Positions 15,920 through 25,568 of a stretch of 35,455 nucleotides of DNA are shown here, piece after piece (position 1 is the first letter of the stretch; every line of letters starts with the position of its first letter). The translations under genes were made by a program, and so were the position numbers. Under the pieces are notes generated by a model. It saw only the letters and a program-made list of their open reading frames with translations. It made no database searches and had not been told where the DNA came from. The stretch comes from CAYFLR01 sp964343805 (GTDB taxonomy: Bacteria > Bdellovibrionota_B > Oligoflexia > CAYFLR01): assembly GCA_964343805.1 (NCBI GenBank), contig CAYFLR010000062.1, positions 1 through 35,455 of the forward strand. Direction: 5' to 3'.

Positions 15920-18900
15920 CTTTCTCTATCCCAACCCCACTCCCTCAGCTTTCCGCTCTGCTTCATGCCCACTCCTCTTTTTCTATTATGCGAGGACTCA
16001 ACTCTCCTCTTCAAATCTGTAAAGCAGCCAAAAAAGCCGGCTACCAACACCTCGCTCTCACCGAGACCAATGGGCTTTACGGCTTACAAGATTTTCTCGA
16101 CGCCGCCAAAGAGGTAGAAATTAATCCTATTATTGGCAGCGAGCTGGAAGTTCCCNNNNNNNNNNGGAATCAAAGGCTACCAAACCCTTTGCCAAATTAT
16201 CTCAAAAATTCACCAAGAAAACCTCACCGCCCCTCTTCTGCTCCAAGAACTGATTAAAGAACTGCCTCGCTCTGCCCATGAGATCTTTCTCCTCACCGCT
16301 GACAGCTCCTTTATCAAATCCATTCGTCCCCATCTGCCAGCAGGCCACCTCTTTTTAGAACTCAGTGCCGGTTTTTTTAATCACAGCCAGGTGAAGTGGG
16401 CCAAAGAGCATCAAATCCCTTTTATTGCCTCCAACCGTCTCTATCATCTCCACCCACAGGATCAAATTTACTTTCGTCTCATGCGAGCCATCGATGAAAA
16501 TAGGGTCCTTTCTGATTTAGACATCACCTCGTACTATAACAATTACGGGTTCCTCCTCACTCCTCAGCAATTTACCCAAATATTCTGTCACCTTCCCGAA
16601 GCCATTTATAACACCAATCAACTGGCAGAGCGCTGTCAATGCTATTGGTATAATCCTCGACTGATGATCCCCACTCTCTCCTCTCATAATGAGCGAGAAG
16701 TTTTTAGAAAACTGGAATCCGAATGCGAAAAAGGGTTTAAATGGAGGTGGAGTGGTGAAAATAAAAACTTTCAAAAAAGAGCGAGAAAGCGTCTCCAACA
16801 TGAGCTCACCATCATTAAAGAAAAGGGATTCTCAGGTTATTTCCTAGTGGTTCAAGATATTGTAAAACAGTCTCAGCGTACCTGTGGTCGTGGTTCTGCC
16901 GCAGCCAGTGCCGTCTCTTATCTCTTAGGAATCACCCATGTGGATCCCATTTTACACAACCTCTTTTTTGAACGTTTTTTAAATCCGGCTCGCACCGATC
17001 CTCCCGATATTGATATCGACTTTCCTTGGGATGAAAGAGATCAAATTCTCGATTATATTTTCACCAAATATGGCAATCGAGCGGCTATGGTGGCCAATCA
17101 CATCACCTTTGGGGCTCGTTCTGCAATTAGAGAAATTGCCAAAGTCTTTGGGCTCCCCACAGATGAGATTTCATTTGTCACCAAGAGAGTGCCTCACTTT
17201 GCCTCCTCTAAAGCTCTTCCCCACTTTCTTGCAAATACCAAACTTCGACTGCGTAAAGAGTGGCAAACCATCTTTCAATGCGCTCTGCGATTTGATAACC
17301 AAATGCGCCATCTCTCCGTGCATTGTGGAGGAGTGGTCATCACCCCCAGGCCCGTAGAAAACTATGTTCCGGTAGAAATCGCATCCAAAGGAGTGAGGGT
17401 TATTCAATGGGAAAAGGAGCAAACCGAACGAGCGGGATTAGTTAAAATTGATATCCTTGGTAACCGCTCTTTATCAGTGATTCGTGACACATTATCCGCA
17501 GTGGCAGATCAAGGTGGCCCCCAATTATCCTACCGCTCATTAAATCCCTTGCAAGATAGGCCCACTCAAAAGGCTCTTATGCAAGGAAACACCATGGGAG
17601 TTTTTTATATTGAAAGCCCCGCCACTCGACTGCTCATGCAAAAAATGCGCAGTGGTCATTTTGAGCATATTGTCATTGCCTCCTCGATTATTCGTCCCGC
17701 CGCCAATAAGTATGCCAACCTTTTTTGCAGGAGGCTTCACGGTCAGAGCTTTAAACCTCTTCACCCTCTTTTAGAAGAGGTATTGGCAGAGAGCTTTGGT
17801 ATTTTAGTTTACCAAGAGGATGTGAGTAAAACCGCCATTGCTCTGGCCGGTTTTAGCCCCTCCAAAGGAGAAGTGCTCCGCAAAATACTCTCTAAAAAAC
17901 ATAAGGAGAAAGAATTAAATGATCTAAAAAAAGATTTCTTTGCCGGGGCTAAAGAGAGGGGAGCCTCTTCTGAAGCCATTAGCCAAATCTGGGAGATGAT
18001 TCTGAGTTTTCAAGGTTACTCCTTCTGTAAGCCCCACAGTGCGAGTTATGCCCTGGTCTCTTTTAAATCTTGCTATTTAAGAGTTCACTATCCGGCTGAA
18101 TTTATGGCCGCAGTGATCAGCAATCAAGGAGGATATTACTCTACCATGTCCTATATTGAAGAAGCCAAAAGAATGGGGATCAAAGTGCTTCCTCCCGACG
18201 TTAATTACAGCGAATTTCATTACACCGGCTCTCACCAAGATTCTTGCCCTTCCATCCGATGTGGACTCATGCAAATAAAACATCTCAGCTCTCCCTGTCT
18301 GCAAAAAATATTAGATCAAAGAGCATCAAAACCCTTTCAAAACCTCTATGATTTTTATCAGCGAGTGAACCCCTCTCTATCCGATATGAAAATTTTGATT
18401 AAAGCTCAAAGCTTAGGTCGGCTCGCCGAGTCTTACACTCCAGCCGAGCTCTTATGGCAGCTCCTACTCAAAGCTAAAAATGCCCCCTCGCACTTATTAA
18501 GCCAGCTCCCTCCCATATCCCCTCACAGCAGGGCTCAAATGATGAGATGGGAACTTGAATATCTGCAAGGAGCCATCACCTTCTCTTATCTGCAGCTTTT
18601 TAACCTGGCTTCCGCCTCCTCCCAAAGAGTTCCAGCTAAAAACTTGAGATACTACATAAACCGTCCAGTTCTCCTATTTGGCATTAAAGTCACCTCCAAA
18701 CAAACGGTCACAAAAAACATGGAAGAGATGCGCTTTGTCACCTTTCATGATGAAGAGACTCTGTTTGAAACCGTCTTCTTTCCCAAGTCCTATCAACAGA
18801 GCAAAGACCTTCTTTTTATCGCCAAAGCTTTCCTAATCCAAGGCACTGTTCAAAATGAATTAGGGGCCATTCAAGTGCAGGTGGATAAAATAAGGCCACT

Positions 18901-19006
18901 TTCCCCCACTTTTCCTCAAAATGAGATTCCCCACCAAACCCGCCCGCTCTCCCTTCAACTCTCCAATAGCTCAAATCTGAAAAACGATAAGTTGATTATT
19001 AATTAA
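15916..19006 (+). CDS. dnaE2: Error-prone DNA polymerase III alpha subunit DnaE2 (interrupted by N gap)
   Basis: Translesion polymerase of the ImuB-DnaE2 mutasome. At least 1026 residues once joined; the frame is restored if the ten Ns stand for zero or a multiple of three bases. The PHP domain begins LLHAHSSFS, but later metal ligands look altered (LTETNGLYG in place of LTDHDGLYG), so exonuclease activity is doubtful. The three catalytic aspartates of the C-family palm are present: PDIDIDF at 17003-17023 and VKIDILG around 17441-17461. The C-terminal OB-fold reads FLIQGTVQNELGAIQVQV. The region just after the gap (GIKGYQTLCQII) matches the family; about ten residues typical of this place may be missing. 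The ATG lies in the ATGA overlap with imuB. Confidence 0.92.
16156..16165. other. Assembly gap (10 N)
   Basis: Ten Ns in the PHP domain of dnaE2. The frame is restored if the real length is a multiple of three. Family comparison suggests roughly 8-12 residues of sequence may be absent here. Confidence 0.95.
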
Positions 19007-19079
19007 GATTACTTCATAATTAAAGTTACAATATTATTAAAGTATTGAACCTTTTACCCCCAAATTGGATTAGACCAAA

Positions 19080-19478
19080 ATGGACAAGCCAACCAAAACC
19101 ATCTTTGTTATAGATGATGATGAATTTTGTCGAAAACATACAGCCCAAGTGCTAGAGCCTCTTGAGACTGAAATATATACCTTTGAAGATCCGGAAGAAG
19201 CTCTCGAAAAGGTGTCAGAATTGGACCCCTTTCTCTTGCTGCTCGACTATCAGATGCCTCAATTAAACGGTTATAAATTTATGGTTCTCTTTAGTGAGAA
19301 GCTCCTTTTTAAAGACCGAAGTGTCTTTCTCATAACCGGAGCCGATTTAGACCCAATGATGGAGGCGGCAATGCCCTCGTTAGGGATTGAAAAATATTTT
19401 AAAAAACCACTGGATGGAGCGAGTTTGCTAAAAGCAGCCAAAGAAGTATTAGATGAATTAAATGGGAAAAGTTCTTAA
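19080..19478 (+). CDS. Single-domain response regulator
   Basis: The 132-residue protein is a stand-alone receiver: acidic triad IDDDE (11-15), phospho-acceptor Asp56 in LLLDYQMP, Thr/Ser switch in FLITGAD, and Lys in KYFKKPLDG. There is no output domain, so it acts as a phosphate shuttle or by protein contact, in the CheY/Spo0F manner. It lies 6 bp upstream of the GAF-PAS-Hpt-kinase gene, which makes that kinase its likely partner. The ATG is the first start after an AT-rich 70-bp spacer following dnaE2; the ribosome site is weak. Confidence 0.88.
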   Translation: MDKPTKTIFVIDDDEFCRKHTAQVLEPLETEIYTFEDPEEALEKVSELDPFLLLLDYQMPQLNGYKFMVLFSEKLLFKDRSVFLITGADLDPMMEAAMPSLGIEKYFKKPLDGASLLKAAKEVLDELNGKSS

Positions 19479-19484
19479 GACATT

Positions 19485-21568
19485 ATGATTCTAAAGAAGT
19501 TTATAAAAAGAAAGCGTTTGCGCTACATTATTCAGCAGCTGGTACAAAGTGCCGATATTCAATTTCATTTAGAGGATATCGGCGGTACCGTGGTTTGGGG
19601 TAAAAATAAATGTGAAGAAAGCAGGTTCCTCCTCGCCTTTGAAGATCAACAACTCGGATACTTAGTCGGTGAACCCAAAGCGGAAGGAATTGCTAATTTA
19701 ATCAACCATATTATCCAACGAGAACAAGAGATCAAACAGCTCTCTCAGGAAACTATCGACACCTATCGAGAGATCAATGTATTTTATAATTTAGCAGAAC
19801 GAATTGCTACAGAGATTGAACTGGAACCCGTTTTAGAGATTGCAGCAGAAGAAGCCCATCGTTTAGTCCTCTCCCACTGTGTCTGCATCCTGATGCCCAA
19901 TAGTGACGGAGAGTTTCAGCCCGTTTCCTCCACTGCGGATCTCACAGAGGATACAACCCTCCACCCTTATCTCCATAAACTGATCAGCCAACTCAAAGAA
20001 TCAGGCTTAACTGAGGTGGTTGAAGTTGATCACCCAGAGGCACAGCTTAAAACCATCTTAGGATGTCCCCTTAAATTAAAAGATCGACTCCTCGGAATTC
20101 TAGCTCTAGGGTTTGAAACCAGGCAAGAAATAAGCGCGCGTGATATTAAAGTGGTTTCGGCGATAGCCGCTCACACCGCCTCGGCTATTGCCAATCGTAT
20201 GGAATTAGACAAGGCCATCCGTCTCATCATGGACAACGTCCAATCGGGTATTTTAATCTGTGATCATGAGGGGAAAATTCAACCTGGTCATACCAAATCC
20301 TGTGATGAAATTTTTGCTACCGAGACACTCGATGGCATGGAAATTTCTACTGCTATGCAGCTTGATCCCGTCACAGCTGAGACTTATCTAGCTATGTATG
20401 ATCAAATTTTATTCCCGAAGAAATGGCGCTTTCGCAACTCATCAACCAGTTTACTATAAAAGATCAAACCTACTCCATTACCGGGACAGCCCTACGTAAT
20501 GGAGAGAATGAAATTGAAAACATTATGTTCACTATTGTGAATATCACTGGTCAGATTGAGGCTGAAAGAAAAAATAAATTACAACTGCGCTTACTAGAAA
20601 TACTAGGGCGTAAAGAACACTTCACTCGCTTTATCAAAGAGAGTCGAGAGCTCTGGAGCGAGTGTAAAGAGCTCATCAAAGATCCCGCCAACCAAAACAA
20701 AGTGAGAATGAATCTTCATACTTTAAAAGGAAATATGGGATGCTTTTCTCTCAATGAGCAATCAGATCTTATTCACCAAGTGGAGTCATTCCCTGAGATA
20801 AAAATAGAACATGTGGAGCAAACCGAGCAAAGCTTTAAAGACTTTTTAAAAGAACATCATGATTTATTAAATATGAGCTATGAGGATGAGCAAAAAATTG
20901 CCATTCGGCTCGATCCAGATGAACTGGCTCAATTTAAAACAGAGAGTAAAAAAGCAGGCTCCAAAGAAGAGTATCAAAGCTTAATTAATAGTTTTATAAG
21001 AAAGGCCTCCTTTGTGAAAGCAGAAGTATTAATAGGAGCCCTACCAGATTTGATGCTGCGCCTTGCTAAACGACTCAATAAGCCCATTAAATTAGATATA
21101 GAGGGTGGTCATTTAAAAATGGATCAAGAGCTCTTGCAGCCCATTTTTACCAACCTACCTCATTTAGCTAGGAATTCACTCGATCACGGGATAGAACATC
21201 CCGATGACCGAACCTTAAAAGATCAAATTGCCTCCATCAAGTTAGGATTTGCAATAGAAAAAGAGCAGTGGAAAATTTCTTTCAGCGATGATGGTCGCGG
21301 TCTTGATCCTCAAATGATCTGCCTGAAAGCTTTAGAAAAAGAAATTATTAATAAGCAGGAAGCATCCCAACTCTCTGATCTAGAAAAAATAAACTTAATT
21401 TTTCATCCCGGCTTTTCCACCCGATCGGAAGCCAGTGAAACTTCTGGGAGAGGGGTTGGGATGTCTGCCATCAAAGAGGCAGTGGATCAAGCCCAAGGAA
21501 AGATCGAAATTAGGTCACAAATTGGCAAAGGGAGCACATTCACTATTCACATTCCTTGCCGAAAGTGA
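19485..21568 (+). pseudogene. GAF-PAS-Hpt-CheA-type histidine kinase, split by a frameshift
   Basis: Two overlapping open frames (19485-20459 and 20423-21568) together make one protein of about 694 residues. The first holds an N-terminal region, a GAF domain (about 96-248) and the first half of a PAS domain. The second resumes in the same PAS domain (EEMALSQLINQF onward), then an Hpt domain with His99 of that part (NLHTLKGNMGCF), a dimerisation helix pair, and a CheA-type ATPase (LARNSLDHGIEHP, DDGRGLD, SGRGVGMSAI). The break needs a -1 shift (one extra base) at the T4 run 20407-20410; adding one T gives DQIFIPEEMAL. No CheW-like domain follows. Either an assembly or sequencing indel, a real inactivating mutation, or frameshifting. 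A response regulator precedes it and murI follows 13 bp later. Confidence 0.8.
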
Positions 21569-21581
21569 TAGATAATAGCCC

Positions 21582-22367
21582 ATGATAGGAATATTTGATT
21601 CAGGCATCGGCGGCCTCACAGTAATGCGCGGAATTTTATCTCACCTGCCTCAATATGACATTGTCTACTTTGGTGATACCGCCCGAACCCCTTACGGGAA
21701 TAAGAGCTCTCAAACCGTCATTGAATATGCCATCGAAGACACCCAATTTCTTATAGAAAAAGGTGCCAAACTCATTATAATCGCCTGTAATACCGCCTCC
21801 AGTGTGGCCACCGAAATTCTAAGAGAAAAATTTGATATTCCTATTTTTGAAGTGATCACTCCGGCAGTAAATAAATCTCTTTCGGTCACTAAAAAGAAAT
21901 ATATTGGGGTGATAGGAACCCGAGGAACCATCAAAAGCGATATATATAGATCCACCATCCTAGAGCAACAACCAGACACCAAAGTATTTTCAGAAGCCTG
22001 CCCTTTACTGGTCCCGCTGGTTGAAGAGGGCTGGTTAAAAAGACCTGAAACCACTCGCATTATTAAAAAATACTTACGCCCCTTAAAGGCGAAACAGGTG
22101 GACACTCTTATTTTAGGCTGTACCCACTACCCTTTGTTAAGGGCAACCATAAAAAGTGTCATGGGGAAAAGCACGCGAATTATTGATTCGTCTGAAGCGA
22201 TGGCCAGTCAGATTGCCGCTTTTTTAAATGAACACCCAGACCTTGAAAACGAGTTACCTAAAAACAATCACCATCAACTTTTTGTCTCTGATCTCACCGA
22301 TCAGTTTAAAAGGATTGCTGAGTCCGCCCTAAAGCAAAATGTTCACTTAACGCAGATCAACCTATGA
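21582..22367 (+). CDS. murI: Glutamate racemase
   Basis: Interconverts L- and D-glutamate, supplying D-Glu for the peptidoglycan stem peptide. The 261-residue length is normal. Family motifs are complete: IGIFDSGIGGLTV (2-14, with the Asp6-Ser7 pair), FGDTARTPYG (30-39), catalytic Cys69 in ACNTASS and catalytic Cys180 in ILGCTHYPLL. It is cofactor-independent and cytoplasmic. The ATG follows the kinase stop by 13 bp without a strong ribosome site. Its own stop overlaps the start of the epimerase gene by 4 bp (ATGA), so the two enzymes, both acting on D-glutamate-containing wall metabolites, are coupled. Confidence 0.96.
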   Translation: MIGIFDSGIGGLTVMRGILSHLPQYDIVYFGDTARTPYGNKSSQTVIEYAIEDTQFLIEKGAKLIIIACNTASSVATEILREKFDIPIFEVITPAVNKSLSVTKKKYIGVIGTRGTIKSDIYRSTILEQQPDTKVFSEACPLLVPLVEEGWLKRPETTRIIKKYLRPLKAKQVDTLILGCTHYPLLRATIKSVMGKSTRIIDSSEAMASQIAAFLNEHPDLENELPKNNHHQLFVSDLTDQFKRIAESALKQNVHLTQINL

Positions 22368-23434
22368 AAATAAAACTGCATACTTTTAGTTTACCTCTTG
22401 CCCACACCTTTCAAATTGCTAACCACTCTCGCGATCACCAACTCACGCTCATAGTAGAATGTATCAGAGATGACAAAAGTGGTTTTGGTGAAGTCACCGC
22501 CAGCGAATACTATCAGTCTCCTTTGCCGCAAATGATCACCATTCTTTCTGACCTCCGTACAGAGCTAAGCCAAATACCCTGGACTTTTCCCACTAAAATG
22601 TGGAAGGCAATTAAGGAAATCTTAGGTAAACACCCCCTTTGCCAACAAGCTCCCACATCGCTTGCCTTTCCTCTTTCAGCATTAGATCAAGCCATATGGG
22701 ATCTTTGGGGGAAAGAAGAGCAACAACCTCTCTTTGAAGTTATATCCCCCCAAAGCCAAAAGATTCCCCCCTCCTGTTTCACCCTCGGCCATGATAAAAT
22801 TCCTGTGATGGAGCAAAAACTCGCCCAGGCGAAAGACTGGCCCTCATTCAAAATTAAACTAGGAGTAGATAACGACTCTCAAGTTTTACAGGCTTTGCGA
22901 GCCAAAACATCTAAACCCTTTCGGGTGGATGTGAATTGTGGTTGGAATTTGGAGGAAGGAAAAAACATCCTGCCACTTTTAGCAAAGATGAACATTGAAC
23001 TCCTTGAACAGCCCTTCCCCGCTACCGCTTATAAAGAAACAGGTAATTTACAACAACGTACCTCCATTCCCCTTATCGCTGATGAAAGCTGCCGCAATGA
23101 GGATGATATTGCAAAGTGCCAAGGACACTTTCAAGGCATCAATATAAAACTGCCTAAATGCGGTGGCATCACTCCAGCTCAAAAGATGATTAAAATAGGA
23201 AGAGAGCTAGGGCTAAAGATCATGCTAGGCTGCATGACCGAATCCACCATTGGCATTTCTTCCATCGCGCAGATAGCACCCTTAGTGGATTTTTTAGATA
23301 TGGATGGAGCAGCGCTGCTCGCTCAGGATATAGCTAAAGGAGTACAAGTGATTAATGGGGAGGCAAAACTCATACCCGCCTTTGGCATGGGTACGGAACT
23401 ACTTTTTAATTCATGTCATTTAAAAACATACTGA
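22364..23434 (+). CDS. Dipeptide epimerase (L-Ala-D/L-Glu epimerase type, enolase superfamily)
   Basis: The 356-residue enzyme has the muconate-lactonizing subgroup layout: capping domain (1-130), then a barrel with catalytic KIK (Lys163, Lys165), metal ligands Asp189 (VDVNCGW), Glu215 (LLEQP) and Asp240 (ADES), base Lys262 (NIKLPKCGG), and DMDG (312-315), a substrate-recognition motif typical of Ala-Glu epimerases. It would convert L-Ala-D-Glu released from murein into L-Ala-L-Glu for recycling. Translational coupling to murI supports a D-Glu role over o-succinylbenzoate synthesis, the main alternative in this fold. It ends 6 bp from the convergent small membrane-protein gene. Confidence 0.85.
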   Translation: MKIKLHTFSLPLAHTFQIANHSRDHQLTLIVECIRDDKSGFGEVTASEYYQSPLPQMITILSDLRTELSQIPWTFPTKMWKAIKEILGKHPLCQQAPTSLAFPLSALDQAIWDLWGKEEQQPLFEVISPQSQKIPPSCFTLGHDKIPVMEQKLAQAKDWPSFKIKLGVDNDSQVLQALRAKTSKPFRVDVNCGWNLEEGKNILPLLAKMNIELLEQPFPATAYKETGNLQQRTSIPLIADESCRNEDDIAKCQGHFQGINIKLPKCGGITPAQKMIKIGRELGLKIMLGCMTESTIGISSIAQIAPLVDFLDMDGAALLAQDIAKGVQVINGEAKLIPAFGMGTELLFNSCHLKTY

Positions 23435-23440
23435 AACTTG

Positions 23441-23581
23441 TCAAACCATCACACCAGTAAAGATCACCACCAATAATATACAGGTCATGATTCGAGCCGT
23501 TAAACTGGTGGTTTTATGCCACATGGAGTAACCGGTCCAAGCAGTTAAAAGAAAGACAATGAGATAAAGGACATAACTCAT
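23441..23581 (-). CDS. 46-residue membrane protein coupled to ABC permease
   Basis: The gene is chosen at the ATG overlapping the permease stop (TTATGA), with GGAG eight bases upstream. The product, beginning MSYVLYLIVFLLTAW, has two hydrophobic segments (about 2-16 and 30-45) around a short polar turn. A longer upstream start exists but would read through permease coding sequence and lacks support. Size and place recall small subunits that stabilise ABC exporters such as CcmD or KdpF, but there is no sequence match I can name. Its stop is 6 bp from the convergent epimerase gene. Confidence 0.6.
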   Translation of the reverse strand: MSYVLYLIVFLLTAWTGYSMWHKTTSLTARIMTCILLVVIFTGVMV

Positions 23582-24402
23582 AATTCGATCTCCCTCCAAA
23601 TACGAACAGTGATAACAAACATGATAAGACTCCAGATGCTCCACAGAAAAATAGATTCATAGGGCATACGAATGGAAGTTTGTAAAAAGGGGATCATCCC
23701 GAAGGCGAAGGGTTGGATTTGAAAAGGGGGGAAAACCTTATATTCAATCAATTCATTCAACACCGGTAGCACTCTAATATAGAGGATGACATAACCCAAA
23801 AGACTCAAAAGCAGAGCCAAACGCTTCGCCCCTTTTTTTACATAGGCCATCAAAAAAACCGCAATATTGACTCCAGTAAGAATTAAAGGAACGAATAGTA
23901 CAAAAAGAAAATAAAAGAAGATAAAAATCAGAGAGCCGGTGTACTGCTCCGATGGAATGCCTACACCCACTAGAAATCTCCAAGATAAAAAAAAGAGCAG
24001 ACCAAAGTAAGCAGCGCCGATGGACACCAGATAAATAAGTTTACATAAAATTTGAAAAAAAGTGGGAATGGGTGCTAAGCGCAAAGTTTGATAAAAGCCC
24101 AAATCCCCTTCTCCAGAGGTTTTTATCGCCATGATAAAAAACAACCCTAAAGCCAAAAGCCCTGAAATAAAAGAGATTAAAACGTGGAGAAAAAAGGTTT
24201 TACCGGACTCTTTGTCGAGGGTCGGATCGCTCATCACTTGATCTAAGGGAGCATGTTTTAAAGCAGGAACATCTTCTATTGTGGGTGCGCTAGCAAATTG
24301 CAGGGAGAGTCCCACAGTTCCCACTAACAAAACAGCCAAGATGATAAAAAATAGATTAGTTCGTTTAAATTCAAGTAAAACTAAAAACCATAAAGCTCTC
24401 AT
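23578..24402 (-). CDS. ABC-2 type transporter permease
   Basis: The 274-residue integral membrane protein has six likely membrane segments (about 13-33, 71-95, 110-145, 155-190, 193-215, 245-268) and an extracytoplasmic loop after the first one. This layout fits ABC-2 exporters. It lies 14 bp downstream of the ATPase gene, with GGAG upstream of the ATG, and overlaps the 46-codon gene by 4 bp at its other end. The three form one transcription unit. The substrate is unknown; the ATPase-permease pairing without a binding protein indicates export or gliding/lantibiotic-immunity-type function. Confidence 0.8.
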   Translation of the reverse strand: MRALWFLVLLEFKRTNLFFIILAVLLVGTVGLSLQFASAPTIEDVPALKHAPLDQVMSDPTLDKESGKTFFLHVLISFISGLLALGLFFIMAIKTSGEGDLGFYQTLRLAPIPTFFQILCKLIYLVSIGAAYFGLLFFLSWRFLVGVGIPSEQYTGSLIFIFFYFLFVLFVPLILTGVNIAVFLMAYVKKGAKRLALLLSLLGYVILYIRVLPVLNELIEYKVFPPFQIQPFAFGMIPFLQTSIRMPYESIFLWSIWSLIMFVITVRIWREIEL

Positions 24403-24416
24403 TCAGATGTACTCCT

Positions 24417-25100
24417 CTAAGCTAAGACCTCACGATACTCTTCTAAAATAGTCTGTTGATTTTCTGATTCAGCATCCAGTTTCAAATCTTTAAGCAAATT
24501 ACCTTCCCTAATAAAAAGGGCCCTGCTAAAAAGACCTTGAGCATCCCGAATGTCATGAGTAGAAAAGATGATCGCTCCATCTTCCTGCTTATGATTAGTG
24601 ATGGTCTCCATCATTTTTTCTCTCGAAAGAAAGTCAATTCCTGATAGGGGCTCATCCAACAAGAGGAGTTTACATTTTCGAGCAAGTAACATGGCGAGCT
24701 TAACCCGAGCCTTTTGACCTTTGGAGAAAGAGGAGAAGGTTTGTTTAACTGGCACTTCTAATTCAGCAAGCAGACTATCAAATCGATCTGGATCAAAACC
24801 ATTAAAAAGGTTCAGCATCACCTTTTTAATATCCGAGGGTTCCATCCAAGGTAGACAAGGATCCTGGTCTCCTAGATATCCAATTTGATCCAATACTTTG
24901 GCCGGTGGTTGATCTAATACCCAAACTTCACCAATGGTCGGATAAATAAGACCGGCAAGGAGTTTTAAAGTGGTGGTTTTACCCGCGCCATTGGCCCCAA
25001 GGAGACCGATGGTTTCACCCGCCTCAATATTCAGAGTAAGGTTGGAAAGACCCTCCACCTCAAAGTACCTCTTAGTCACAGCAATAAATCTAGCAATCAT
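24417..25100 (-). CDS. ABC transporter ATP-binding protein
   Basis: The 227-residue ATPase has Walker A GANGAGKTT (35-43), a signature of the form SFSKGQKARVKLA (124-136, SKGQ in place of SGGQ), Walker B LLLLDE (145-150), and the H-loop His182 in FSTHD. The SKGQ form is typical of ABC-2 exporters of the YtrB/BcrA kind. It would power the permease encoded 14 bp downstream. A strong promoter candidate lies upstream, divergent from that of the SurE operon, and GAGGA precedes the ATG. Confidence 0.92.
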   Translation of the reverse strand: MIARFIAVTKRYFEVEGLSNLTLNIEAGETIGLLGANGAGKTTTLKLLAGLIYPTIGEVWVLDQPPAKVLDQIGYLGDQDPCLPWMEPSDIKKVMLNLFNGFDPDRFDSLLAELEVPVKQTFSSFSKGQKARVKLAMLLARKCKLLLLDEPLSGIDFLSREKMMETITNHKQEDGAIIFSTHDIRDAQGLFSRALFIREGNLLKDLKLDAESENQQTILEEYREVLA

Positions 25101-25146
25101 TGAGCTCTGTCCTCGTAACTAAATAACCATAAAAAAGTATCGAGCG

Positions 25147-25174
25147 ATTATAACACAAACATATTCCACTGCAA
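25147..25174 (-). promoter_or_regulatory. Promoter of the ABC transporter operon
   Basis: On the minus strand TTGCAG (25169-25174), a 16-bp spacer and a perfect TATAAT (25147-25152). Initiation near 25140 gives a leader of about 40 bases with GAGGA ahead of the ATG at 25100. Confidence 0.6.
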
Positions 25175-25177
25175 GAA

Positions 25178-25206
25178 TGGAAATCGGTTTTAGAATAAGC
25201 TACAAT
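25178..25206 (+). promoter_or_regulatory. Promoter of the surE/two-component operon
   Basis: TGGAAA (25178-25183), 17 bp, TACAAT (25201-25206). Initiation near 25213 gives a leader of about ten bases that consists mostly of the ribosome site AGGAGGA. The -35 box lies 3 bp from the divergent -35 of the ABC operon. Confidence 0.5.
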
Positions 25207-25222
25207 GGCGAGAGGAGGAAAC

Positions 25223-25561
25223 ATGAAAAGACACTGGTTTATACTTGGACTTGTAATTTTATTTATAACCTCTTTTGGATGCGGCAGTGAAGATGAAAAT
25301 GAAGGCCCTCCCATTGATCCCGCAAGTGTCTCCTGTCCAACTAAAATCGTTAAGGGAGATACCAAAGCCCAGGTACAAAGCAAATGGGGAGAGCCCGATA
25401 GTATTAAAACTAAAACAGATTCCACTATCTGGTACTATATTAAGTACAGTGGAACAGGTTATACCCAGTGCTCTATTTATTTTGAACTAGAAAAAGGGAC
25501 TCTAGCCAAAGTGGATGACAACCGCTGCAACCAGAACTGTTACGATATAACCACCTTCTAA
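25223..25561 (+). CDS. Small lipoprotein, BamE/DUF2845-like
   Basis: The start at 25223 (MKRHWF...) is preferred over an in-frame ATG 18 bases upstream, because an excellent AGGAGGA sits just before it. The 112-residue product has lipobox TSFGC (lipidated Cys20), an acidic linker, then a KGDTKAQVQSKWGEPDS segment. That is the turn-helix-GxP motif of SmpA/BamE and DUF2845 folds, which bind envelope partners. Three cysteines in the mature part (SCPTK, QCSI, RCNQNC) could form disulfides. It is first in a seven-gene operon and followed 7 bp later by surE. Confidence 0.7.
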   Translation: MKRHWFILGLVILFITSFGCGSEDENEGPPIDPASVSCPTKIVKGDTKAQVQSKWGEPDSIKTKTDSTIWYYIKYSGTGYTQCSIYFELEKGTLAKVDDNRCNQNCYDITTF

Positions 25562-25568
25562 AAATAGT

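Noticed and set aside
20407..20413. Programmed -1 frameshift in the CheA-like kinase gene
   Set aside because: The site A-ATT-TTA is not a canonical X-XXY-YYZ slippery heptamer in the zero frame and I see no downstream pseudoknot; an indel in the T run is simpler.
23441..23644. 67-codon version of the small membrane protein
   Set aside because: The extra 21 codons lie inside permease coding sequence without a ribosome site; the ATGA-coupled 46-codon start is better supported.
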